Source: a bacterium (GTDB lineage Bacteria > Hydrogenedentota > Hydrogenedentia > Hydrogenedentiales > SLHB01). From it: DNA of 23,967 bases. A program made the position numbers and the translations under genes. The notes under the pieces are model-generated. The model did no database searches and was not told where the DNA came from. It saw nothing but the letters and a program-made list of their open reading frames with translations. Location of the stretch: NCBI GenBank assembly GCA_024231375.1, contig JAAEQP010000394.1, positions 1 to 23,967 on the forward strand. The letters run 5' to 3'. Positions 1 through 7,834 of this stretch are shown piece after piece. How positions within the stretch are numbered: the stretch's first letter is position 1; the number at the start of each line of letters is the position of its first letter.

Positions 1-3000
1 CACACTTCCCGCGAATGGTCGTTCAGGTCGTAGACGATCACTTCGTCACCATCCGACTGGCAGGGGTAGACGCCGTACACCGCTTGCGGTTGCAGCCAAC
101 CATGCTTGTCGGCACGCTGAATCCATTCCTCGAACAGTCGCGTGAGCTTCTCGGGCGTTTCACCGGCCTTTGTCCGTCCAGCCGTTCCGCCGAACTTCCA
201 ATTCAGAGCGAACAGGGTTCGCGTGTCGAGGTAGGGGGCGAACTCGCGCAATGAATAGGACTCGGTCTCGGCCGCGAACCAGGGCGTCACGTAGTATTCG
301 TGGTGGTCGTGATGCACTTCGCGGCGAGGAAGTTCGACCAGTAGCCGCTCCTCTTCCGAATGCCGTTTCTCCGCGCGCTTGAGGTTGGTGAGCAGTTTGG
401 TCCGATTGGTCTCCAGGATTTCCCCCCGGTCGGACGTAGTGACCCAGTTGTTCATGATGTTGACGCCGTCCATGGCCGTCGCGCAGTAGAATACATTGTC
501 GCGGATGCGGTCCGGATCGTCCTGACCCGCCATGGCGACGTAGGCCGCGTGCCGAGCATTCACCGGCGCCCCGCCGATGAGAACCGGGACGTCCGCCAAG
601 CCCTGCTCCTCCATCATGCGCGCCACGGCGATCATGTGGTTGGATGTCTGCACCAACAGGGCCGACATGCCGATGGCGTCCGCGCCGTGCTCTTTGGCGG
701 CGTCGATATAGGCTTGCAGTGGCGTCATGACACCGAGGTCGATGACGCGGTACCCGTAGTTCTCGAACAAGGTCTTGGCAAGATCCTTGCCGATGGAATG
801 AACGTCCTGGTGTACCGTGCCCACCACGATTGTGCCTTTGTATTCGACTTCGGCATGGACATCGCCGCCGGTCTGGTTGCGCATGTAGGCTTCCAGGAAT
901 CCCATCACCTGCTTCATCACGTCCGCACTCTTCAGCAGATGCGGCAGCGACACCTCGCCGCGCGCGAACCCCTCGCCCAACCGGTTCATGGCCTGCATGA
1001 GATGCCGATTGACGAAATCCAGCGGTTCGTGAATCGCCACAACGTCGCGGGCTTGAAGCGCGATCGTGTCCGCGTACTGGTAGGTGTGCCCTTCGAGTTC
1101 GAATTCACCGGCCTCTCGCTGCTTGAACCCGTCCACGATCTTCTGACAGATGGCTTCCTCTAGGCCAAGATCGTCGTAGGATGAGCGACGCGCAACCGCC
1201 TGACCGGTCTTCTCCTCGGCGATGATCTCCAGCTCTTCGTAGGCTTCCATATCCCGCTCAAGCACGACCCGCAGCCCGAGCTCGTAGTCCTTCGGGTCGA
1301 GATTGTCCACGGACACAAAATGATGCGGGTTGATGATGGCCGCATCCAGTCCCTTCTTGCGCGCTTCGTCGAGCCAGACCGAGGTCAACACCTTACGCAT
1401 GTAGGGTTTCTTGGCCAGACCGTTTGTCAGGTTGCCGATTCCGCAAATGGTGCGAAGGTCCGGGTGAATCGACTTGATGAGCGGAATCGCCTCAATGGAT
1501 TCAACCGCGAAATTCATCCCCTCCTCGGATTCGGACCCGATGGGGAAGATATTCATGTCGATGAAGATGCGTTCCGGCCCAACACCCAAGCCGCCGGCCC
1601 GTTCGACGATCTGGCGGGCCAGTTCAGCTTTGCCCTCGCGGGTCGCGGCCGGCCCTTCGTCGCCCGCGGCCAACCCGACATAGGCCGGGTGATGCCAGTC
1701 GCATGCCTCTATTACCTCGTCGACTTTGGGTTTGTCTGGCGCGACCTCTTCCATGGACATGGAGTTGATCAGCGGCCGTCCGGGATACACCTTCACGGCT
1801 TCCGCCAGCGCCTCCACCGAGAAGGAGTCGAGACTCATCGCCCCCGCGAAGTTGGTGGTTTGCGAATGGACCACCGCCCTGAGCGTCTCGTTCGTATCCA
1901 CCACGTTCGAGTCCATGCACACATCGAGGATGGTGAGGCCCAGGCCTTCAACCTGTTCGTTGACCACGTCTTCCAGGGCTTCGCGGTCGATGGTGCTCGC
2001 GCCACCCTCAACGGCTCTCCGCACTTTCTTCGATCCACGGACGTTCAGACGTTCGCCGACCATGATGAGGTTCTCGGAACTGTCCAGCGGCACCGCCTCT
2101 TGCGGACCGGAGAGGAACGTGACTCGAAGCGGCGACCGCTTCTTGGGCTCGATGCCTCGGACCGCTTCAGCCGTTGCGGCAATGTGCTCAGGCGTTGTGC
2201 CGCAGCAGCCACCGACGATGTTGACGCCGTATTCAACCACGTAGTCGCGAAGGAGTCCCGCGAACTTGTCTGGCGCGAACCGGTAGACTGTTTGCCCGTC
2301 TTCGGATACGGGCAGCCCCGCGTTGGGAACGACCGATATGGGCAGTGGGCTGTAGCGGGCCATCTTCTCGATGGTCTTGGCCATAAGGTCAGGGCCGATG
2401 CTGCAGTTGATTCCGAACGTATCAACGCCGATGCCGTCGACCGTCACTTGAGCGGCGTGGATGTCGGTGTTGAAGATCTGCATCTTCGAGAACGCGTCGA
2501 CCGTGACCTGCACCATGATGGGCACCCGGCGCTTGGCATCGGCCATGGCGCATTGCGCCCCGAAGACGCCCGCCTTGGTCTCGAGAATGTCCTGCTGCGT
2601 TTCGAACAGTACTGCGTCGACGCCGCCCGCGATCAACCCCGCCACCTGGCACCGGAAGTTCTCCGCGATGGCGCCAAAGGTGGACACCTTCAGATCGGCG
2701 TCGGTGCTGCTGAGCACACGGTTGGAGGGGCCCACCGACCCGACCACGAACAGCGGCCGTCCGTCGTAACCCGCGTCTTTGCGATGGGCTTCGCGGGCGT
2801 CGCAGGCGATTTCAGCGCCCCGCTTGCTCAGGTAGTGAGCGAGCTTCTCATGGGTAGCCGTTCGCGGGTCGATGCCGTACGGCAGCGGTGCGAACTGAGT
2901 CACGTCCAGTTCACTGAAATCGTATTCACCCAACCTGAAGGGCGTGGCCCCGAACGTGTTTGTTTCTAAGGCGTTGGCGCCGGCCCGGTAGTAGGTGAGG

Positions 3001-3161
3001 TGGATGTCGCGAAGCGCGTCCGGCTGCGCGAAGACGAGCAAGTCGGTGAGCATTTCGTACTGTTCGCCGCCCAGATCGAGCCCCGGCAGGTTCTGAACCT
3101 GGGTGCCCATGGCGCCGTCGAGCACGATTACCTGGTTCTGTAGGGCGTCCGTGAACGTCAT
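1..3161 (-). CDS. metH: Cobalamin-dependent methionine synthase MetH, C-terminus cut by the window edge
   Basis: Transfers a methyl group from 5-methyltetrahydrofolate to homocysteine through cobalamin, in the cytoplasm. I translated the frame from ATG 3161 to base 3: 1053 codons with no stop. Homocysteine domain: DGAMGT at 15-20, zinc ligands C253, C319 and C320 (GGCCGTTPEH). Pterin domain from about 369 (GERLN). Cap and B12 domains: DVHSIG 786-791, where H788 is the expected cobalt ligand, S833-A-L-L, and GGAPVN 863-868. The reactivation domain starts near 900 (YLDTRTLFALNWKFGG) and is cut soon after GVYPCQSDGDEV, before the AdoMet-binding arginine motif, so roughly 110-130 residues are missing. 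Start: AGGG lies about 8 nt before the ATG. It is divergent from the DUF362 gene. No B12 or SAM riboswitch was recognised upstream. Domain order is standard and identity is secure. Confidence 0.96.
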   Translation of the reverse strand, partial: MTFTDALQNQVIVLDGAMGTQVQNLPGLDLGGEQYEMLTDLLVFAQPDALRDIHLTYYRAGANALETNTFGATPFRLGEYDFSELDVTQFAPLPYGIDPRTATHEKLAHYLSKRGAEIACDAREAHRKDAGYDGRPLFVVGSVGPSNRVLSSTDADLKVSTFGAIAENFRCQVAGLIAGGVDAVLFETQQDILETKAGVFGAQCAMADAKRRVPIMVQVTVDAFSKMQIFNTDIHAAQVTVDGIGVDTFGINCSIGPDLMAKTIEKMARYSPLPISVVPNAGLPVSEDGQTVYRFAPDKFAGLLRDYVVEYGVNIVGGCCGTTPEHIAATAEAVRGIEPKKRSPLRVTFLSGPQEAVPLDSSENLIMVGERLNVRGSKKVRRAVEGGASTIDREALEDVVNEQVEGLGLTILDVCMDSNVVDTNETLRAVVHSQTTNFAGAMSLDSFSVEALAEAVKVYPGRPLINSMSMEEVAPDKPKVDEVIEACDWHHPAYVGLAAGDEGPAATREGKAELARQIVERAGGLGVGPERIFIDMNIFPIGSESEEGMNFAVESIEAIPLIKSIHPDLRTICGIGNLTNGLAKKPYMRKVLTSVWLDEARKKGLDAAIINPHHFVSVDNLDPKDYELGLRVVLERDMEAYEELEIIAEEKTGQAVARRSSYDDLGLEEAICQKIVDGFKQREAGEFELEGHTYQYADTIALQARDVVAIHEPLDFVNRHLMQAMNRLGEGFARGEVSLPHLLKSADVMKQVMGFLEAYMRNQTGGDVHAEVEYKGTIVVGTVHQDVHSIGKDLAKTLFENYGYRVIDLGVMTPLQAYIDAAKEHGADAIGMSALLVQTSNHMIAVARMMEEQGLADVPVLIGGAPVNARHAAYVAMAGQDDPDRIRDNVFYCATAMDGVNIMNNWVTTSDRGEILETNRTKLLTNLKRAEKRHSEEERLLVELPRREVHHDHHEYYVTPWFAAETESYSLREFAPYLDTRTLFALNWKFGGTAGRTKAGETPEKLTRLFEEWIQRADKHGWLQPQAVYGVYPCQSDGDEVIVYDLNDHSREV

Positions 3162-3201
3162 TCCAAATCCCTGCAATTCAACGCTGTCGAGCAAGAAGGG
3201 A

Positions 3202-3280
3202 GTCTATCATAGGCGCAACACGCAGGGAAAGGCGTGGCGCGCCTGCACGGTCTATGTACAGCCATGCGTCTATGCGCATG
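3202..3280. repeat. Short repeats in the metH/DUF362 divergent control region
   Basis: GTCTAT occurs three times in the same orientation, at 3202, 3250 and 3268. The last two are extended to GTCTATG and lie 18 bp apart. The first sits in the near-palindrome CTATCATAG (3204-3212). An inverted repeat, CATGCG (3263-3268) and CGCATG (3275-3280) with a 6-nt spacer, ends two bases before the -35 of the plus-strand promoter. Seen directly; a role as operator sites for one or both divergent genes is inference. Confidence 0.35.
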
Positions 3281-3282
3281 TA

Positions 3283-3311
3283 TGGACGGCACACCGGGCG
3301 TTCCGTATAAT
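3283..3311 (+). promoter_or_regulatory. Predicted sigma-70-type promoter for the DUF362 - polyferredoxin genes
   Basis: TGGACG (3283-3288, 4 of 6 consensus) and a perfect TATAAT (3306-3311) are separated by exactly 17 nt. Transcription would start near 3318 and leave a leader of about 80 nt before ATG 3401. This is the best consensus promoter in the window. Confidence 0.6.
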
Positions 3312-3400
3312 GGCCAAGAACGGTTCCGGTCCAGCGCCGATGTCGGGCGGCGTAGGGCGGTGTCGGTCGAAGGGACCTGACAACACAGGAGACGATACCC

Positions 3401-4327
3401 ATGGGTCAGCATACGCGACGAAACTTCCTCAAAGGCGCCGCCGTGGCAGGCGGAGCCGTGGCATTGGGCGGAGCGGCCGCGGAAGCGCAGGCGGCGGGCA
3501 GCCCCATGGCAATCGCTCGGTGGCAGGGCGATCCTGTTGCCGAAGACAAGGTGAACGCGATGGCGGCCCGCCTGACGAAAGAGGCCGTCGACGCCCTGGG
3601 CGGTATGGCCCGGTTCGTGAAACAGGGCGACGTGGTATGCGTGAAGCCCAACATGTCGTGGGACCGGACACCCGAGCAGGCAGCCAATACCAACCCGGCG
3701 GTGGTGGCAACGATCATCACCATGTGCCTCGAGGCCGGCGCCAAAGGTGTCAAGGTCGGCGACAACACTTGCCACAATGAGAAGAAGGCCTACGGCAGCA
3801 GCGGCATTGCCGACGCGGCGCGCGACGCAGGCGCCGATGTGTTCTATGTGGATAAGGGCCGGTTCCGGCAGGTCCAGGTGGGCGGCAAGCTGCTGGACAC
3901 CATGGGCGTGTATCCCGAGATGGTGGACTGCGATCTCGTGATCAACGCGCCCGTCTGCAAGCACCACAAGTCGACGCGGGTCACACTCGCCATGAAGAAC
4001 CTCATGGGCGTGGTCGACGACCGGCGCAGATTCCATCAGGACTTGTCGACTTCCATCACGGACATCACCCGTTTCCTGAAGCCGAGGATCTCCGTCCTGG
4101 ACGCCACCCGCATCCTCACGGGGCAAGGGCCGACGGGTGGCGACATGGCCGACGTCAAACGCATGGACACGGTTGCCGCGAGCACCGATATCGTGGCCCT
4201 TGACGCGTTCGGCTGCACCTTGCTCGGGCACAAACCGGAAGAGATTGGCACAGTGGTGGCGGGGCACAAGGCCGGCCTTGGCGAAATCGACTACCAGAAG
4301 CTGGCCAAGGAGATCGCCGTCTCGTGA
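3401..4327 (+). CDS. Tat-exported DUF362 domain protein
   Basis: 308 aa. The N-terminus has a twin-arginine signal (RRNFLKG, residues 6-12) and a hydrophobic Ala/Gly-rich stretch to about residue 32, so export as a folded protein is predicted. The rest matches the DUF362 family: VVCVKPNMSW near 77-86, a GAKGVKVGDNT segment, DLVINAPVCKHHKSTRV around C186, then the MKNLMG motif. It lacks the ferredoxin CxxCxxC cluster fused to some DUF362 proteins; that role may fall to the next gene, which overlaps it by 4 nt (GTGA). Start: AGGAG lies 10 nt before ATG 3401. The family is biochemically poorly defined and is often found beside iron-sulfur proteins; C177, C186 and the following histidines could bind metal (inference). 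The substrate is unknown. Confidence 0.88.
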   Translation: MGQHTRRNFLKGAAVAGGAVALGGAAAEAQAAGSPMAIARWQGDPVAEDKVNAMAARLTKEAVDALGGMARFVKQGDVVCVKPNMSWDRTPEQAANTNPAVVATIITMCLEAGAKGVKVGDNTCHNEKKAYGSSGIADAARDAGADVFYVDKGRFRQVQVGGKLLDTMGVYPEMVDCDLVINAPVCKHHKSTRVTLAMKNLMGVVDDRRRFHQDLSTSITDITRFLKPRISVLDATRILTGQGPTGGDMADVKRMDTVAASTDIVALDAFGCTLLGHKPEEIGTVVAGHKAGLGEIDYQKLAKEIAVS

Positions 4328-6030
4328 GAATGCCCCGGCCCCGTTCGTGGGTGCAATGGATTCGGCGCGGGGTACAGGCCCTCTTTCTGGTCCTGTTCCT
4401 CGCTCTTCTCTTGGCGGCGCGTGTCGGTGAATCGCCGGACGCCAGCCCGCTGCTCCAGTCTTTCTTCTATTTCGACCCACTCATTCTGTTGGCCACGCTC
4501 TTCGCGGCCCACGCGGTCCCGGCCGCCCTCCTGCTCTCCCTTGTCACTATAGCGCTCACCCTTCTGTTTGGGCGGGCCTTCTGCGGATGGGTGTGCCCGC
4601 TGGGCACGGTGCATGCCATGGCCAGTTGGTTTCGGCGCCGGCCCACCGGACGCGACGTGCCCCGGCAGCGCCGGTCGCCTTGGCAGAAAGCCAAGTACTA
4701 CCTGCTCGTCATGTTGCTCGTGATGGCCGCATGCGGTGTCCATTGGATCGGCGTGTTCGACCCGCTGTCGCTCCTGTACCGGACCGTTACGACCTCGCTG
4801 GTGGGACCGGTCCACTATGCCGCCGAGGCCGGTCCCAACGCGGTGTACAACGCCGACCCGACCATCGGACCGTTCCACCTCAAGAGCCTGACGGAGCCGG
4901 TCTACGAACTCGGCCGCGATGTCGTCTTTGCCACGACCCGGCACGCGTACAAGGGCAGCACGCTCATCTTCGCGCTGTTTGTGCTGATTGTGGCGCTCAA
5001 TCTGTACCGACCCCGTTTCTGGTGCCGGTACGTGTGCCCCCTGGGCGGGTTGCTGGGACTGCTCTCCAAGCGCCCGTTGCTGCGGCTGCGCAAGGCCGAA
5101 GGCGCGTGCAACGACTGCGGCCGATGCAACGGCGTGTGCCCGGCTGCGGCACAACCCGACCTGACGGGATCGTCCGGCGAACCCGGCGAATGGCTCCCCA
5201 GCGAGTGCTACCTGTGTTGGAACTGCGTGGCCGCCTGCAATTTCAAAGGCCTGTCCTTCAAGGCCGAGACGCCGTTGACGGCCATGAACGCCGGTTCGGT
5301 GGACCTGTCGCGGCGCGCCACGCTTGCCGCCGGCGTCGGTGGAGTGGCCGGCCTTGTGGGGTTCCGATCGAGCCCCCAAGCCCAAATGCACCGGTACAAC
5401 AAGGCCCTCATCCGCCCGCCGGGCGCGCGCGCCGAACACGAGTTCCTCGAACGCTGCATCCAGTGCGGCCTGTGTATGAAGGTGTGCCCTATGAACGGAT
5501 TGCAGCCAGCCACCTTCGAGGCGGGCCTCGAGGGCGTCTGGACGCCAGTGCTCGTGCCCAAGATTGGCTACTGCGAGTACAACTGCAACCTCTGCGGCCA
5601 GGTGTGCCCGACGGGCGCCATCGAGGAACTGCCCATCAAGGGACGTCAGGAACGAACGATCGGGCTGGCTTTTTTTGACACAACCCGCTGTCTTCCTTAC
5701 GCTTACAACCGAAACTGTATCATTTGCGAGGAGCATTGCCCGGTTTCGCCGAAGGCCATCTACGTGGTCGAGCGGGAACTCACTGGACGGGATGGGGTTA
5801 CACGGGTATTGAAGCAACCGCGGGTCGATCCCGACCTATGTGTCGGCTGCGGCATCTGTGAGTGGTCATGCGTGTTCCGCGACCAGGCCGCCATCCGCGT
5901 GACCAGTGCCAACGAATCCCGGCACGAGAAGAACCGGCCCTTCCTGGGGGACTCCGATGGTGGCGGCGACCCGTACGGGGATAGCAGCGGTTCGGACGAC
6001 CCGTACGGCAGTGGCGACCCTTACTCGTAA
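4324..6030 (+). CDS. NapH-NapG-like membrane polyferredoxin fusion
   Basis: 568 aa, probably a quinol-linked electron-transfer protein of the inner membrane. The N-terminal half is NapH-like: hydrophobic helices near 15-32, 50-80, 120-140 and 210-228, two CxxxCP motifs (C87/C91, C234/C238), then two [4Fe-4S] sets (C262-C272, C295-C305). A twin-arginine-like segment, SRRATLAAG (329-337), then starts a NapG-like half with four more cysteine clusters (C378-C388, C417-C428, C456/C465-C472, C506-C516). NapG normally has its own Tat signal, so this looks like an in-frame gene fusion that kept the signal. The tail (543-568) is acidic and holds three DPY units. GTG 4324 overlaps the preceding stop, with AAGGAG 11 nt upstream; ATG 4330 is an alternative. 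The partner is presumably the DUF362 protein. Nitrate reductase genes are not in view, so the role is open. Confidence 0.85.
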   Translation: MRMPRPRSWVQWIRRGVQALFLVLFLALLLAARVGESPDASPLLQSFFYFDPLILLATLFAAHAVPAALLLSLVTIALTLLFGRAFCGWVCPLGTVHAMASWFRRRPTGRDVPRQRRSPWQKAKYYLLVMLLVMAACGVHWIGVFDPLSLLYRTVTTSLVGPVHYAAEAGPNAVYNADPTIGPFHLKSLTEPVYELGRDVVFATTRHAYKGSTLIFALFVLIVALNLYRPRFWCRYVCPLGGLLGLLSKRPLLRLRKAEGACNDCGRCNGVCPAAAQPDLTGSSGEPGEWLPSECYLCWNCVAACNFKGLSFKAETPLTAMNAGSVDLSRRATLAAGVGGVAGLVGFRSSPQAQMHRYNKALIRPPGARAEHEFLERCIQCGLCMKVCPMNGLQPATFEAGLEGVWTPVLVPKIGYCEYNCNLCGQVCPTGAIEELPIKGRQERTIGLAFFDTTRCLPYAYNRNCIICEEHCPVSPKAIYVVERELTGRDGVTRVLKQPRVDPDLCVGCGICEWSCVFRDQAAIRVTSANESRHEKNRPFLGDSDGGGDPYGDSSGSDDPYGSGDPYS

Positions 6031-6075
6031 TTTGGCGGGTGCCGCGGTGCAACGGCACTCTCCAGTTCATCCTGT

Positions 6076-6084
6076 TGCTAGAAT
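6076..6084 (+). promoter_or_regulatory. Possible extended -10 promoter element
   Basis: TGCTAGAAT matches the TGnTATAAT extended -10 form at 5 of 6 core bases. It lies 31 nt before ATG 6116. No convincing -35 is present at the right distance. It may let the secreted-protein gene be transcribed apart from the upstream pair. Confidence 0.35.
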
Positions 6085-6115
6085 GGTTTCACACAGCTAG
6101 AAGGAGCCACGTCTG

Positions 6116-7813
6116 ATGCGTACCGTCTCGACCTTTGCTCTCATCCTCGTGTCCAGTGTGATAGCCTCATTGCCTGCATCTGCCCTCGACCGTCCCGCTG
6201 ACCCCGTCGTCATGATCGGCGCGGATGTTCCCTCGCTGGACGGCATCGCCACGGGCGATCTCGTGGCCTTCAGATACACGGGCAGTTGGGTGCAGATCCC
6301 TGTCCAGGTGGATGAACGGGCCACGCTGAACTCGGAGGACGCGTACAATGGCAGCTACTCAGGCTTGACCAAGCTGGACTACACCGATTCGGGCACGTTC
6401 GTGGGACCCGACCCCGACCCGTTGCTCGACAGTGACGACGAGATCGTGTTCATGGTCAAGGATGCGGGCAATCAGGCCACGACGTTCTCGGAACCGGCAG
6501 GCGTGGTGGCGGACTCGGGAATCGAGGTCGAGGTCGCGGACCCTTTGGGTGGCGATCCGGGTTACGTGTACCTCTTCGAGCGGAGTGGTTCGCTCGATCC
6601 CGACGCGGGACAGCAGTACGTCTCCTATACATTCGATCTGCTGTCGGGCGACTACATGACGACCTACGACCTCGCCGACGGCCCGAATCCGGAAGACTCC
6701 ACCATCACCACCGCGTACTACGAGCGGCATTTCTCCGACCGCTGGGTGTACGACGAGTTGCGGATTCTTGCGGGTTCGGCGACAGGGGTGGATATCCTGG
6801 ATCGGCACAAAAACATGTTCGGGCCGGGCAGTTGCGGGCGCACGGAGGACACATTCGTTGACGCGGAAGGCGCGTTCATCATCAACAAGAGTGGACCGGT
6901 GCGGGCGATTCGGTCCTATTTTGGCGCCAATAGCGGACCCCGCACGCAGCGGCAGCACGTCTACTACGAGCGGCGCGAAGACACGACGACGTTTCTGCGC
7001 GTCCACAGCATTCCCGGCGTGATGGACTTCTACGACTACGCCCCCGCCGCCTCGGGCATGACGTATTTCAACAACAACAATCTCACGGGCGTGACCATTG
7101 ATGGGGTGCCGGACACGGTGACACAGGGCGTACTCACATGGGAACTCGTGCGTGGCGCTCAGGGGTCTCTGGCCATGACCGCCGACTGGACCACCGACAT
7201 TGCGGGGCTGACCACCACGTCTTACTACTATGATGACGCCGCGCCGTCCGTCACCCAATGTACCGGCGACGCCTTCTCGTACGGTTCCAGCGGCATGTGG
7301 GTGAATACGGAAATCGACAACACCGACCCTGCCAGCACGCCGTACTACATCTTTGAAGGTCTCCGGACCACCTACTATGAAGCGCCCGGCCTGAGCACGT
7401 CCGAGGCCGCTCTGCGGCGAAGCTTCATCGACAACCCCCTTGAACTCACGATGGTCCTGTGGGATTCCACGGTCGATTCCGACGGAGATGGTGAGCCGGA
7501 CGTGACGGATGCCTTCCCGGCCAACGCGGACGAGACGCAGGACACCGATGGCGACGGATTGGGTGACAATTTCGAGCAGACCATCATCGACTACGACGGT
7601 GGCGACGGATTTGCATCCTTTGCGGATGTGACACCCGGAGATGACTTCGACAACGACGGCGTGAGCAACATCACCGAATTCACCTACCGGACCGACCCGA
7701 CCGACGGCACGACTCAGTTGCCCGTGGCGGGCGCCGTCGCCCTGGCAGCACTGGTACTCGTGCTGGGCGGGATCGTCGTCGCACGGAGAACCCAAGCCGG
7801 GCAAGCCTGCTGA
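6116..7813 (+). CDS. Secreted, membrane-anchored protein with calcium-binding loops, function unknown
   Basis: 565 aa. It has an N-terminal signal peptide with a likely cut after ASA (residue 23). The body is a Tyr/Asp/Thr-rich, probably beta-rich region of about 420 residues with no catalytic motif I recognise; a segment with QIPVQVDE followed by DEIVFM recalls DUF4861-type beta-sandwich proteins, but only weakly. Three thrombospondin-type-3/EF-like calcium loops follow: DSDGDGEPD (454-462), DTDGDGLGD (476-484) and DFDNDGVSN (510-518). The C-terminus has LPVAG (535-539), one hydrophobic helix, then ARRTQAGQAC, an architecture like C-terminal anchor or sorting signals. AAGGAG lies 9 nt before the ATG. 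It follows the polyferredoxin by 85 nt with its own possible promoter. It is convergent with the glycosidase gene, 21 nt away. Confidence 0.82.
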   Translation: MRTVSTFALILVSSVIASLPASALDRPADPVVMIGADVPSLDGIATGDLVAFRYTGSWVQIPVQVDERATLNSEDAYNGSYSGLTKLDYTDSGTFVGPDPDPLLDSDDEIVFMVKDAGNQATTFSEPAGVVADSGIEVEVADPLGGDPGYVYLFERSGSLDPDAGQQYVSYTFDLLSGDYMTTYDLADGPNPEDSTITTAYYERHFSDRWVYDELRILAGSATGVDILDRHKNMFGPGSCGRTEDTFVDAEGAFIINKSGPVRAIRSYFGANSGPRTQRQHVYYERREDTTTFLRVHSIPGVMDFYDYAPAASGMTYFNNNNLTGVTIDGVPDTVTQGVLTWELVRGAQGSLAMTADWTTDIAGLTTTSYYYDDAAPSVTQCTGDAFSYGSSGMWVNTEIDNTDPASTPYYIFEGLRTTYYEAPGLSTSEAALRRSFIDNPLELTMVLWDSTVDSDGDGEPDVTDAFPANADETQDTDGDGLGDNFEQTIIDYDGGDGFASFADVTPGDDFDNDGVSNITEFTYRTDPTDGTTQLPVAGAVALAALVLVLGGIVVARRTQAGQAC

Positions 7814-7834
7814 GGCGCGTTCGAGGGACGTCCG

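Noticed and set aside
360..2969. Long plus-strand open frames (360-1163 and 1320-2969)
   Set aside because: They lie antisense to metH, whose frame I translated with all family motifs. Their products are His/Arg/Asp-rich with no recognisable domain, typical of GC-rich antisense frames.
3162..3400. Cobalamin or SAM riboswitch before metH
   Set aside because: No B12-box or SAM-box core sequence is recognisable on the minus strand in this short gap.
3158..7804. Long minus-strand frames at 3158-4480, 4291-5817 and 6359-7804
   Set aside because: They are antisense to the DUF362, polyferredoxin and secreted-protein genes, which have motifs, ribosome sites and signal peptides. The antisense products match no family.
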